From assembly GCF_000801105.2 (NCBI RefSeq), contig NC_079515.1, positions 24,699,407 to 24,763,406 on the forward strand: 64,000 nt of DNA. The letters are read 5' to 3'. A model generated the notes under the pieces. That model saw nothing but the letters and a program-made list of their open reading frames with translations, searched no databases and was not told the DNA's origin. The translations under genes and the position numbers were made by a program. This DNA is from Raphanus sativus (lineage: Eukaryota > Streptophyta > Magnoliopsida > Brassicales > Brassicaceae). This document shows, in pieces, positions 48,283 to 59,358 of this stretch; position 1 is the stretch's first letter, and each line of letters begins with the position of its first letter.

Positions 48283-48667
48283 TAGGATTTTAAGACCTTT
48301 GTGATTTGATGAGGATTTCAAGACCTCGAAGATTTATATGGATTTTAAGATCTTGGAGAATTGACAAGGATTTTAAGACCTTGGAGATTTGGTAAGGATT
48401 TTAAGACCTTAGGTCCAGGTTCGTCGAGACCTGATATTGTCTGAAGGATTTTAAGACCTTAGGTTCAGGTTCGTCGAGACCTGACATTGCTTTGAAGGAT
48501 TTTAAGACCTCGAAGATTTATAAGGATTTTAAGACCTTGGAGAATTGTCAAGGATTTTAAGACCTTGGAGATTTGGTAAGGATTTTAAGACCTTAGGTCC
48601 AGGTTCGTCGAGACCTGATATTGTCTGAAGGATTTTAAGACCTTAGGTTCAGGTTCGTCGAGACCTG
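48283..48667 (-). repeat. Higher-order tandem repeat in the retrotransposon 3' UTR
   Basis: AGGATTTTAAGACCT recurs about 11 times, spaced by about 28 or 50 nt. The order of 28- and 50-nt subunits is itself repeated: one block of about 190 bp, including two GGTTCGTCGAGACCTG units, occurs twice. It lies between the pol stop and the 3' LTR of copy A. Confidence 0.85.
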
Positions 48668-48923
48668 TTTTGTTAAAGAATTGAGATATCGAAAATGATT
48701 TCTTTATTGATAGTTGGATACATGGTATCATAGTAATCATACACTTGCTGTATTATAACGATCATACGTTTGCTGCGTGGGCTATGTGATTTAGTCAGAC
48801 ATATGCCCCCTTTTATTGTAGTGAATGAAGTGTTGAAATGAGGTTGGGGCTGCACTCATGACGGAGTTGCCTACGTACCCAGTCAAGGGATCAAGCCTAA
48901 CGTAGTTCGAGAATTTTAGGTAC

Positions 48924-51900
48924 CTAATGATAATATCTCTTAAGATTCGTGGCATTCCACGATCTGATTTCAGGTACCCCAGTTCGCACCTTTCGGAGTT
49001 TGTAGACGCCAGGTCGTACCACGTGGATGATCTGGTAGGGACCTTCCCAGTTGGTCCCTAACTTCCCAGCATTTGGTTCTTTGGTTCCTTCGAAAACTTT
49101 CCTAAGTACTAGGTCTCCAACAGCGAACTGTCGGTGCCTGACTTTGGAATTGTACTGTCGTGCCATTGCTTGCTGATAGTTCTGAATGCGAATCAAAGCT
49201 CGGTCCCGCCTTTCCTCGATTAGATCGAGGCTGTCGGTTAGGAGTTGATCATTAGCTGCAGGATTGGATGTACAAAGTTCCCGGCGTAGGCTACCAGCAA
49301 TGGTTTCGGCTGGAACGACGGCTTCCATCCCATATGCTAAGGAGAAAGGAGTTTCTTCTGTAGCTTTTCGTGGGGTGGTTCGACATGCCCAAAGTACTTC
49401 AAGTAACTTCTCTGACCAGAATTCCTTCTGGGTTCCGAGGCGTTTCTTGAGGTTTGCTAGTATTGATTTATTAGCAGCCTCCGCTTGTCCGTTACCTTGA
49501 GGTCGGCGAGGTGATGAGAAGGTCAGGCGGATATTCCATTTGTCACAAAATATTTTGAAATCGTGGGATATGAATTGTCCTCCATTATCGGTTACGATTT
49601 CGTACGGGACGCCGTGTCTACATACGATATCTTTCCATACAAATTGCTCGACCTCGAACCTGGTCACCTGCTGGAAAGCTTCGGCCTCTATCCATTTCGT
49701 GAAGTAGTCCGTTAAGACTAAGAGGAAGCGTAGCTTCTTCTTTCCACTTCCTGATGGTACTAGTGGCCCCACGATATCCATGGACCATCTCATAAATGGG
49801 TAAGGGGCGGATATGTTAGACAGCTTTTCCGCAGGTTGGTGTATAATCGGTGCATGCCTCTGGCATTTGTCGCATGAAGAGGAATAGGCCTCACAATCTG
49901 CAATAATGGTAGGCCAGAAATATCCTTGTCTTTTGATTCTGATGGCTAAAGCTCTTCCTCCAGAGTGGTTCCCGCAGGAACCGTCGTGCATTTCCTTCAT
50001 GAGTCTCATAGCAACGAGGCCATGAACGCATTTTAGGTAAGGTCCGGACATGCTTCGTTTGAGGAGGACAGATTCCGTTACGCAATATCTCGCGCTTAAT
50101 GCTTTGAGCTTTCGAGCCTCCCATTTATTGGGTGGAGTCTTTCCCTCCAGGATGTATTGTGTGATTGGAATTCTCCAATCCTCTCTTCCTACAACTTTGT
50201 TATGAAGAGACGAGGGAGGTTCCTGTTCGGGACCTGGTGTCGTGGTGCCCCCGGAGGTGTTGGTAGGATTGGGCTCCAGGGAGTCTGAATTCCGAGGAAT
50301 ACCTCCAGATGAATTTTGGAGAGCTGTACGGCTTCTGGTTTTAACTCTGCAGATGACTGGGTCTGAGTTGGTGCCCCCGGGGGTATTCTCGAGATCAGGC
50401 TCTAAGGAGTCTGAATTTCGAAGAATATCTTCCGTGACTTGGATTATGTTCCCGGAGGTATGCTTTTTTGCGCTGCATATTCTGGTTTTTGGAAACCAAA
50501 ATGTTGTGAAAACCTGGGTAGCTACCGCTTCAGGGCAGGTACCTTCGGGTTGCGCTTTTAGTTTGCTCTCTTTTTCAGCTTTAGTAGCTATGTCGATGCT
50601 TGGTTTCTCGATTCCTTCTACGGGTATGATTCGTTTTACGAGGGGGTCTGATGTGGAAGCTAAAGCAGCCAATGCATCTGCTGAGGAGTTCTCACCTCGT
50701 GGGATTCTTGTTAGCTCGAATTTGTCGAACTGCCTAGTGAGGTTCTGGACGACTTCGAGATATGCCCCCATTCTTTCGTCCCTCGTTTCGTATTCTCCGT
50801 GAAACTGGCTAGCTACTAGCTGTGAATCACTATAAGCGTTTAGCTCTCGGATTCCGAGGCTTAGGGCGAGCTTCAACCCTGCGATTAGTGCTTCGTATTC
50901 AGCTTCGTTGTTTGAGGCGCTGAATCCGAGCCTATATGACTGCTCGATGGTTTCTCCTGCTGAAGAAGTTAGCCTTAGACCGATACCGGAGCCCTGCTTC
51001 GATGAGGCTCCGTCGACGTATAGGCTCCACTTCGGAGATTCCATTTCGGAGTCTAACTGCTCGGATGTCAATTCGATGATAAAGTCAGCGAGGACCTGAG
51101 CTTTCGCTGCTGCTCGAGGTCTATACTCAATATCATATTCGCTGAGTTCTATGGCCCATTTAGCCAATCGCCCTGACTGGCTGGGGCTGTGCAAGATCAT
51201 TCGTAATGGTTGTGAGGTCATTACAATGATCGAATGCGATTGGAAGTAAGGTCGCAATTTTCTGGCAGCTGTTACGACTGCTAGAGCTAGTTTTTCCATC
51301 GCAGGGTACCTGGTTTCGGCATCTATCAAACTTTTACTGGTGTAATAGACAGGTCTTTGTTCGTTTTGTTCCTCTCGTACTAGAACGCCGCTGACTGCAG
51401 CAGTTGATACAGCGAGATATAGGTACAATGGCTCTCCTACTACTGGTTTAGATAGGATCGGAGGTTCGGAGAGGTAAGCTTTCAATTGCTTGAAGGCTTC
51501 CTCACATTTCTCGTCCCATAAGAACTTCTTATTATTTCTTAGAAGCTTGTAAAATGGGAGACATTTATCGGTAGACTTGGATATGAATCGATTCAACGCC
51601 GCGATTCGTCCAGTCAGTCTCTGCACCTCCCTGGTCGTCTTAGGTGACGGCATTTCTAGGAAGGTTGCTATCTGCTGCGGGTTGGCTTCAATGCCTCTTT
51701 CGGTTACGAGATAGCCTAGGAACTCGCCTGAGGGTACCCCGAAAGTACATTTAGTGGGATTGAGCTTCATATCGTACTTGTTCAGGATATCGAAGCATTT
51801 CCTTAAATGGGAGATATGATCTTCCCCGGCTGAGGATTTGACTAGCATGTCGTCGATATAGACCTCCATGGTTTTTCCAAGTTGTCCAGCAAACATCTTA

Positions 51901-52553
51901 TTTACTAGCCTTTGATAGGTAGCTCCTGCGTTCTTTAATCCGAATGGCATAACCTTATAACAATAGGTTCCTCGTTCGGTTATGAATGCAGTTTTCTCCT
52001 GGTCCTCAGGATCCATCATGATTTGGTTATATCCTGAGAAGGCATCCATGAAGGATAGGAGTCGATGGCCAGCTGTTGCTTCAACTAGGCGGTCGATGTG
52101 AGGTAACGGGAAGCTGTCTTTAGGGCAAGCTTTGTTTAGGTCTGTGAAATCTACACAGATTCTCCACTTCCCGTTTTTCTTCTTTACCACTACTGGGTTA
52201 GCTAACCAGTCGGGGTAATGTACCTCTCGAATGGACCCAGCTTTCGTAAGTCGGTCAACTTCGTCGTTAACAGCTTGAGCCTTTTCGAGACCTAGCTTAC
52301 GACGCTTCTGTTTGATCGGTTTGAAAGTAGGGTCAACTTTTAGCTTATGGGTGGTGACGTTCGGATCTATTCCTTTCATGTCGTTGGTGGACCACGCAAA
52401 GGTTTTGACATTGCTTTTCAAAAAATCGATGAGCTCCTTTTTTGTCTCAAGAGGTAGCTCGGACCCGATGCTCACCTGTCTTTCAGGATTTGAGTCGTCG
52501 ATGCAAACTTTTTCGGTTAGGTTCCTGGGGGGACCTCGAATATTTTGTTGCAT
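48924..52553 (-). CDS. Tat pol polyprotein of copy A: RT, RNase H, aRNase H, integrase (1209 aa)
   Basis: Open from ATG 52553 to the stop at 48924. Reverse transcriptase occupies about 90-290 with FMDAFSGYNQI and the active-site YIDDM at 232-236. The ordinary RNase H lies at about 370-495, followed by a second, archaeal-type RNase H at about 508-635 (LYVDGASSKQGSG, NNEAEYEAL), a Tat-lineage mark. A Ser/Pro/Thr-rich linker (640-785) contains a duplicated RNSDSLEP unit. Integrase has zinc ligands His856, His863, Cys894 and Cys897, and a catalytic triad Asp926-Asp989-Glu1025 (DX35E). The C-terminus has the GPYQIIHVVRPGVYKL region. It appears enzymatically intact. In this copy the upstream gag is frameshifted, so the protein would not be made as part of an intact polyprotein. 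Confidence 0.9.
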   Translation of the reverse strand: MQQNIRGPPRNLTEKVCIDDSNPERQVSIGSELPLETKKELIDFLKSNVKTFAWSTNDMKGIDPNVTTHKLKVDPTFKPIKQKRRKLGLEKAQAVNDEVDRLTKAGSIREVHYPDWLANPVVVKKKNGKWRICVDFTDLNKACPKDSFPLPHIDRLVEATAGHRLLSFMDAFSGYNQIMMDPEDQEKTAFITERGTYCYKVMPFGLKNAGATYQRLVNKMFAGQLGKTMEVYIDDMLVKSSAGEDHISHLRKCFDILNKYDMKLNPTKCTFGVPSGEFLGYLVTERGIEANPQQIATFLEMPSPKTTREVQRLTGRIAALNRFISKSTDKCLPFYKLLRNNKKFLWDEKCEEAFKQLKAYLSEPPILSKPVVGEPLYLYLAVSTAAVSGVLVREEQNEQRPVYYTSKSLIDAETRYPAMEKLALAVVTAARKLRPYFQSHSIIVMTSQPLRMILHSPSQSGRLAKWAIELSEYDIEYRPRAAAKAQVLADFIIELTSEQLDSEMESPKWSLYVDGASSKQGSGIGLRLTSSAGETIEQSYRLGFSASNNEAEYEALIAGLKLALSLGIRELNAYSDSQLVASQFHGEYETRDERMGAYLEVVQNLTRQFDKFELTRIPRGENSSADALAALASTSDPLVKRIIPVEGIEKPSIDIATKAEKESKLKAQPEGTCPEAVATQVFTTFWFPKTRICSAKKHTSGNIIQVTEDILRNSDSLEPDLENTPGGTNSDPVICRVKTRSRTALQNSSGGIPRNSDSLEPNPTNTSGGTTTPGPEQEPPSSLHNKVVGREDWRIPITQYILEGKTPPNKWEARKLKALSARYCVTESVLLKRSMSGPYLKCVHGLVAMRLMKEMHDGSCGNHSGGRALAIRIKRQGYFWPTIIADCEAYSSSCDKCQRHAPIIHQPAEKLSNISAPYPFMRWSMDIVGPLVPSGSGKKKLRFLLVLTDYFTKWIEAEAFQQVTRFEVEQFVWKDIVCRHGVPYEIVTDNGGQFISHDFKIFCDKWNIRLTFSSPRRPQGNGQAEAANKSILANLKKRLGTQKEFWSEKLLEVLWACRTTPRKATEETPFSLAYGMEAVVPAETIAGSLRRELCTSNPAANDQLLTDSLDLIEERRDRALIRIQNYQQAMARQYNSKVRHRQFAVGDLVLRKVFEGTKEPNAGKLGTNWEGPYQIIHVVRPGVYKLRKVRTGVPEIRSWNATNLKRYYH

Positions 52554-55270
52554 TTCGCGACCTTCCTGGATCTGTAATTGCTATTGGGGGATTTTTTGTG
52601 GATTTCGAATCCTCCCAAATAGCAGATCCTGGATATCTTCTGGCTACCGTGTATGGTAGCTATCCCTTCGGGTGTTGGAAATTTTACGCACTGATGGTAC
52701 GTTGAGGCTACTGCCTTCATTTTGTGGATCCAAGGTCTTCCCAAAATCGCGTGGAACGGGGAAGGTCTATCGATGACTACTAAGTTGGTCATTTTCATTA
52801 TTCCGCCAGCTATGACTGGGAGCTTGATTGTTCCCAATGAGGTAGCTGTTTCTCCGGAGAAGCCTACGAGATTAGCTTTTTGGCCAATAATTTCGTAGTC
52901 GTCTATTTCCATCCCTTTTAGGGTGTTATAGAAAATGAGGTCGACAGAGCTTCCTGTGTCTATCATGAGCTTGGGAACCTCGTATCCTGCGATGTTCAGG
53001 GTGACGATCAACGCATCATCGTGAGGTCTGTCAAGGTTTGAGGTCTCGCTCTCCCAGAAAGAAATCTTAGTGTTGGATTCAGGATTAGGAGGCTTAGGTC
53101 CAGTGTTAGACACAGCCTTCCGCACGTGATTCTTAATGGAATTGACGGAGTCTTGACATATGTCTGATCCTCCAAGGATACAGTCCACCCTCGAGTCGGG
53201 GTTCGATTGATGGGAGGGTTTGCTCAAGAGAGCTTCGACTTGTAAACTTTTTCCTTGGGGGAATTTCCCAAGAATCATGTCGACTCTTTTTTTGGGAACT
53301 GGAGGTGGCGAATCGGTTTCCTTCTCAGGTGACCTCTCGCGTTTCGGGGAAATGTCCCTGGAACCTCTTTTCTGATAAGGTGGCGGCTTTTTAAGGTCCA
53401 CGCCCTTTATTTCTCCGGCTGCGAATTTAGCTGCCAGCTGGCGTTGGAGGTCCCAACATTCTTCGGTTGAGTGTCCTTCGCGATCGTGATAAGAGCAATG
53501 TTTGCCTTTATCGAAGCCTTTTGACCAGGGAGTTTTTTTGCAGCTGCAACAGGTTTCTCTTCCTTGTCTTCCTCGATTGCGTAGGAATGTTCTCCCTGAG
53601 TTTGATTACTTCGAGGGTTACCCTTTTTATGAGGTCCCTTAGTCTCGGAGGAGTCACTTTTCGAATGATTCTGTGGTTTCTTGTGGAGTTTATCCAGTGC
53701 AGCTGTCTCCTCCTCCAAAGTAATATATTTGGTGGCTCTATGAAGAGCGTCATCGATAGTTGGAGGAGCGTTGAGTGTTAACTCTGACCAGAATTTCGAT
53801 CTATAGAACAGACCTCTCCTAAGGGCCTCGATGGCGACTAGGTCGTTAGGATTCGATAGCTTAGTTCTTATTGCCCTGAATTTCTCAATGTAGACTCGTA
53901 ATGAATCTCCCATTCCTTGACTGACCTTCCAAAGGTCGGCCTCGGAGGCTTGCTTCCGGATATGGGTTGAGTATTGCTTCATAAAGGCGTTGGTTAATTG
54001 ATCAAAGTTGTCTATCGAGGCTGGCTCGAGGCCGGAGAACCACTCAAGGGCTGTTCCGACCAAATTTTCGGCGAATGTTCTACAGTAACCTGCTTCACAT
54101 TCTTCCTGAGTGAAATGGGCTTTAACAATTGCCAATCGAAAAGCTCTCAAGTAGGCCTTCGGGTCGGAGGTCCCATCATACTCAGGAATTCTGATTTTTC
54201 GGGTATCTCTTATGTGAGAGCTGGCAATTCTGTCCGTGAATGGAGTTCCACGGGTTTCTTCGATTAAGCTATCGATTTCGGGAGCTGAACTCGTAGCTTT
54301 ATGGACTTGAGCTCCCAATTTCTGGAGAGCCGCGTGAGTTCTCTCCATATATCTACGGATAGCTTCAGGTCCTTCAAACGGAAGGATATTTGGATCGTTC
54401 GCAGGTACCCGATGAGTAGGTTCCTGACGGAATCGAGTTGGCTCATCTTCCCATGCGGTTAGTGGGCTAAGTCGCTCGACATTTCTTGGGTTATCGGAGT
54501 TTATCCTTTGATAACCGTCCTCATTCGGGACCGAGCTTCTAGTTTGATAAACCGAAGCTGACGCTCTGCCTCCAGATGGGAAGGATATTCCTGCTCCGGA
54601 CCTAGGATCAGGTGGCGGAGGAGGTAAACTGATTACTTCTGTCAGAGACCTGACCGGGTGTGGAGCTGGTTGTCGCTACGTTACTTCCCATAGCACTGGC
54701 GTTAGGTGGATTGAATACGGGAACTGTTCCAGTATGAGGTGTCTGGAAAGCAGATCCGCGTCCTTCAGGGGCAGTGCTATCAGGGGAAAAGTTTAAACGT
54801 GCTCGGGGAAATGAGGGATCGGTTAATCGATCATGGAAGATGACCCCCGGAGCTTGACGTTGCGGTGGTTGGGTTGTTGCGTTTAGAGATCTAGTTATCT
54901 CTTCGAATCGTTGTTGACGTACAGCCAGCTGATGCATCGTGCGCTCACTTTCCTGAGCTCGGTCTACTAATTGTAACATCATCTGGCGGATCTCAGAGAG
55001 CTGAGCCTCCGTTTGATTCGGAATGGCTTGCTGCTGAGGATTCTCGGTAACCGGGAGCTCGGAGGTGTTTCCACCTAATGACCTCGGGTTAGTAACTCCG
55101 GTTGTAGTTTGGCTCGTTCGAGCATCAACCGGAAGCTGTTGCCCAGATCGGTGGTCGCCACGTTGAGGCTCTGTGATTACGAGACTAGAGCCTCCGTCAT
55201 TCGGTGAGCCATCGCTCTGAATCGGGAGGTTAAGGTCAGACGGGGTTGTTGTCTGATCAGTAGGGTTCAT
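52517..55270 (-). pseudogene. Gag-protease of copy A, frameshifted
   Basis: ATG at 55270 begins MNPTDQTTTPSDLN as in copy B. Compared with copy B there are three single-base lesions: an extra A near 54626 in the Pro-rich region, a lost base near 53530 just before the zinc knuckle, and a C run of 5 rather than 6 at 52586-52590. The last one takes the gag-pol junction TAG out of frame, and the gag frame then runs on to a stop at 52517, overlapping the pol ATG. The protease motif IDTGSS is still readable in its segment. Confidence 0.85.
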
Positions 55271-55311
55271 CCTCGAGTTAGAGTAAGGGATTCGATTGTT
55301 TCTTCCCACAG

Positions 55312-55320
55312 ACGGCGCCA
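55312..55320 (-). other. Primer binding site of copy A
   Basis: TGGCGCCGT on the minus strand, two bases after the LTR end. It is complementary to the 3' end of cytosolic tRNA-Asp over its first nine bases. Confidence 0.6.
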
Positions 55321-55322
55321 AT

Positions 55323-55860
55323 TGTGAGGGATTAAACTCACACCTAGATTTAGATCAGGTTTTATGTTTAGGAAAGGTTAGGGAAAGATTATCGCGGGCT
55401 GAATCCCGTAAGAACTTGATGAATGAACTTCGATTTGTATTGATATAATAAAATGGGATGGTTACAAAGATGTATCTTTGATGAATATAAAGATTACAAG
55501 AATTACAATAAGAATGTTTGATGAATGTTGAGTAAAATATGAGTTGGATCGGATCCTCTTCTTAGTCTTCGACCTTCTCTTTTTATAGCTTTGGACTTCT
55601 TTAGGTTGTTTGCAACTGGTCTCCGAGATCCTCTCCGCTTGAGGTGGAATCTGCAACAGCTTCCCTTTGACCGGGTCCTGCGCTTCTTATTGGTTGTGAC
55701 GTGAGCTTCCTCTTCGTCGTGACCTCCTTAAGATCACCTTAGCTTTCAGCCTTCGGCTCTTCAATTTAGCTCTTCTTAGGTACCGATTCGTGATGGGCAG
55801 TCGCGGCCTGTTTCCATCCTTCACCGTTCAGCAATCAGCTATCGGGCCATATTTGGGCCC
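55323..55860 (-). repeat. Middle LTR, truncated by the gap and diverged
   Basis: Same start (TGTGAGGGATTAAAC) and same overall order as the outer LTRs, but with several small deletions between 55450 and 55540 (for example AACAAGAAGATG is shortened to AACAAAGATG) that the two outer LTRs do not share. It ends at GGGCCC exactly where the N run starts. Confidence 0.85.
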
Positions 55861-55960
55861 NNNNNNNNNNNNNNNNNNNNNNNNNNNNNNNNNNNNNNNN
55901 NNNNNNNNNNNNNNNNNNNNNNNNNNNNNNNNNNNNNNNNNNNNNNNNNNNNNNNNNNNN
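55861..55960. other. Assembly gap, 100 N
   Basis: Exactly 100 N, so an arbitrary-size scaffold gap. By comparison with copy A it hides at least the pol C-terminus, the tandem-repeat 3' UTR and the inner end of the LTR, about 0.9 kb or more. Confidence 0.95.
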
Positions 55961-58900
55961 CGAATCAAAGCTCGGTCCCGCCTTTCCTCGATTAGATCGA
56001 GGCTGTCGGTTAGGAGTTGATCATTAGCTGCAGGATTGGATGTACAAAGTTCCCGGCGTAGGCTACCAGCAATGGTTTCGGCTGGAACGACGGCTTCCAT
56101 CCCATATGCTAAGGAGAAAGGAGTTTCTTCTGTAGCTTTTCGTGGGGTGGTTCGACATGCCCAAAGTACTTCAAGTAACTTCTCTGACCAGAATTCCTTC
56201 TGGGTTCCGAGGCGTTTCTTGAGGTTTGCTAGTATTGATTTATTAGCAGCCTCCGCTTGTCCGTTACCTTGAGGTCGGCGAGGTGATGAGAAGGTCAGGC
56301 GGATATTCCATTTGTCACAAAATATTTTGAAATCGTGGGATATGAATTGTCCTCCATTATCGGTTACAATTTCGTACGGGACGCCGTGTCTACATACGAT
56401 ATCTTTCCATACAAATTGCTCGACCTCGAACCTGGTCACCTGCTGGAAAGCTTCGGCCTCTACCCATTTCGTGAAGTAGTCCGTTAAGACTAAGAGGAAG
56501 CGTAGCTTCTTCTTTCCACTTCCTGATGGTACTAGTGGCCCCACGATATCCATGGACCATCTCATAAATGGGTAAGGGGCGGATATGTTAGACAGCTTTT
56601 CCGCAGGTTGGTGTATAATCGGTGCATGCCTCTGGCATTTGTCGCATGAAGAGGAATAGGCCTCACAATCTGCAATAATGGTAGGCCAGAAATATCCTTG
56701 TCTTTTGATTCTGATGGCTAAAGCTCTTCCTCCAGAGTGGTTCCCGCAGGAACCGTCGTGCATTTCCTTCATGAGTCTCATAGCAACGAGGCCATGAACG
56801 CATTTTAGGTAAGGTCCGGACATGCTTCGTTTGAGGAGGACAGATTCCGTTACGCAATATCTCGCGCTTAATGCTTTGAGCTTTCGAGCCTCCCATTTAT
56901 TGGGTGGAGTCTTTCCCTCCAGGATGTATTGTGTGATTGGAATTCTCCAATCCTCTCTTCCTACAACTTTGTTATGAAGAGACGAGGGAGGTTCCTGTTC
57001 GGGACCTGGTGTCGTGGTGCCCCCGGAGGTGTTGGTAGGATTGGGCTCCAGGGAGTCTGAATTCCGAGGAATACCTCCAGATGAATTTTGGAGAGCTGTA
57101 CGGCTTCTGGTTTTAACTCTGCAGATGACTGGGTCTGAATTGGTGCCCCCGGGGGTATTCTCGAGATCAGGCTCTAGGGAGTCTGAATTTCGAAGAATAT
57201 CCTCCGTGACTTGGATTATGTTCCCGGAGGTATGCTTTTTTGCGCTGTATATTCTGGTTTTTGGAAACCAAAATGTTGTGAAAACCTGGGTAGCTACCGC
57301 TTCAGGGCAGGTACCTTCGGGTTGCGCTTTTAGTTTGCTCTCTTTTTCAGCTTTAGTAGCTATGTCGATGCTTGGTTTCTCGATTCCTTCTACGGGTATG
57401 ATTCGTTTTACGAGGGGGTCTGATGTGGAAGCTAAAGCAGCCAATGCATCTGCTGAGGAGTTCTCACCTCGTGGGATTCTTGTTAGCTCGAATTTGTCGA
57501 ACTGCCTAGTGAGGTTCTGGACGACTTCGAGATATGCCCCCATTCTTTCGTCCCTCGTTTCGTATTCTCCGTGAAACTGGCTAGCTACTAGCTGTGAATC
57601 ACTATAAGCGTTTAGCTCTCGGATTCCGAGGCTTAGGGCGAGCTTCAACCCTGCGATTAGTGCTTCGTATTCAGCTTCGTTGTTTGAGGCGCTGAATCCG
57701 AGCCTATATAACTGCTCGATGGTTTCTCCTGCTGAAGAAGTTAGCCTTAGACCGATACCGGAGCCCTGCTTCGATGAGGCTCCGTCGACGTATAGGCTCC
57801 ACTTCGGAGATTCCATTTCGGAGTCTAACTGCTCGGATGTCAATTCGATGATAAAGTCAGCGAGGACCTGAGCTTTCGCTGCTGCTCGAGGTCTATACTC
57901 AATATCATATTCGCTGAGTTCTATGGCCCATTTAGCCAATCGCCCTGACTGGCTGGGGCTGTGCAAGATCATTCGTAATGGTTGTGAGGTCATTACAATG
58001 ATCGAATGCGATTGGAAGTAAGGTCGCAATTTTCTGGCAGCTGTTACGACTGCTAGAGCTAGTTTTTCCATCGCAGGGTACCTGGTTTCGGCATCTATCA
58101 AACTTTTACTGGTGTAATAGACAGGTCTTTGTTCGTTTTGTTCCTCTCGTACTAGAACGCCGCTGACTGCAGCAGTTGATACAGCGAGATATAGGTACAA
58201 TGGCTCTCCTACTACTGGTTTAGATAGGATCGGAGGTTCGGAGAGGTAAGCTTTCAATTGCTTGAAGGCTTCCTCACATTTCTCGTCCCACAAGAACTTC
58301 TTATTATTTCTTAGAAGCTTGTAAAATGGGAGACATTTATCGGTAGACTTGGATATGAATCGATTCAACGCCGCGATTCGTCCAGTCAGTCTCTGCACCT
58401 CCCTGGTCGTCTTAGGTGACGGCATTTCTAGGAAGGTTGATATCTGCTGCGGGTTGGCTTCAATGCCTCTTTCGGTTACGAGATAGCCTAGGAACTCGCC
58501 TGAGGGTACCCCGAAAGTACATTTAGTGGGATTGAGCTTCATATCGTACTTGTTCAGGATATCGAAGCATTTCCTTAAATGGGAGATATGATCTTCCCCG
58601 GCTGAGGATTTGACTAGCATGTCGTCGATATAGACCTCCATGGTTTTTCCAAGTTGTCCAGCAAACATCTTATTTACTAGCCTTTGATAGGTAGCTCCTG
58701 CGTTCTTTAATCCGAATGGCATAACCTTATAACAATAGGTTCCTCGTTCGGTTATGAATGCAGTTTTCTCCTGGTCCTCAGGATCCATCATGATTTGGTT
58801 ATATCCTGAGAAGGCATCCATGAAGGATAGGAGTCGATGGCCAGCTGTTGCTTCAACTAGGCGGTCGATGTGAGGTAACGGGAAGCTGTCTTTAGGGCAA

Positions 58901-59325
58901 GCTTTGTTTAGGTCTGTGAAATCTACACAGATTCTCCACTTCCCATTTTTCTTCTTTACCACTACTGGGTTAGCTAACCAGTCGGGGTAATGTACCTCCC
59001 GAATGGACCCAGCTTTCGTAAGTCGGTCAACTTCGTCGTTAACAGCTTGAGCCTTTTCGAGACCTAGCTTACGACGCTTCTGTTTGATCGGTTTGAAAGT
59101 AGGGTCAACTTTTAGCTTATGGGTGGTGACGTTCGGATCTATTCCTTTCATGTCGTTGGTGGACCACGCGAAGGTTTTGACATTGCTTTTCAAAAAATCG
59201 ATGAGCTCCTTTTTTGTCTCAAGAGGTAGCTCGGACCCGATGCTCACCTGTCTTTCAGGATTTGAGTCGTCGATGCAAACTTTTTCGGTTAGGTTCCTGG
59301 GGGGACCTCGAATATTTTGTTGCAT
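55961..59325 (-). CDS. Tat pol polyprotein of copy B, C-terminus in gap
   Basis: The pol frame is open from ATG 59325 to the gap at 55960 and covers RT (YIDDM), both RNase H domains, the linker and integrase through the DDE core up to LIEERRDRALI. It differs from copy A by only a few residues (for example Ile/Val in FTKW(I/V)EAEAF). The frame is the same as that of gag-protease, from which it is separated by a single TAG; the first Met lies 9 codons after that TAG. The last 90 or so residues of integrase are missing only because of the N run. Confidence 0.9.
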
Positions 59326-59346
59326 TTCGCGACCTTCCTGGATCTG

Positions 59347-59358
59347 TAATTGCTATTG
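59347..59358 (-). promoter_or_regulatory. Candidate stop-codon readthrough signal between gag-pro and pol
   Basis: The minus strand reads CAA-TAG-CAA-TTA. The gag-protease frame stops at TAG and continues in the same frame into pol. UAG-CAR-YYA is the tobamovirus-type leaky stop context, and the match, including the preceding CAA, is exact. This would give mostly Gag-Pro and a minority of Gag-Pro-Pol. Confidence 0.65.

Noticed and set aside
48283..48667. CRISPR array
   Set aside because: Repeat and spacer lengths vary, spacers repeat each other, and the host is a plant; it is a tandem repeat in a retrotransposon UTR.
50242..50802. 186-codon plus-strand ORF, present again at 57014-57574
   Set aside because: Antisense to the pol linker in both array copies; conserved only because the DNA is.
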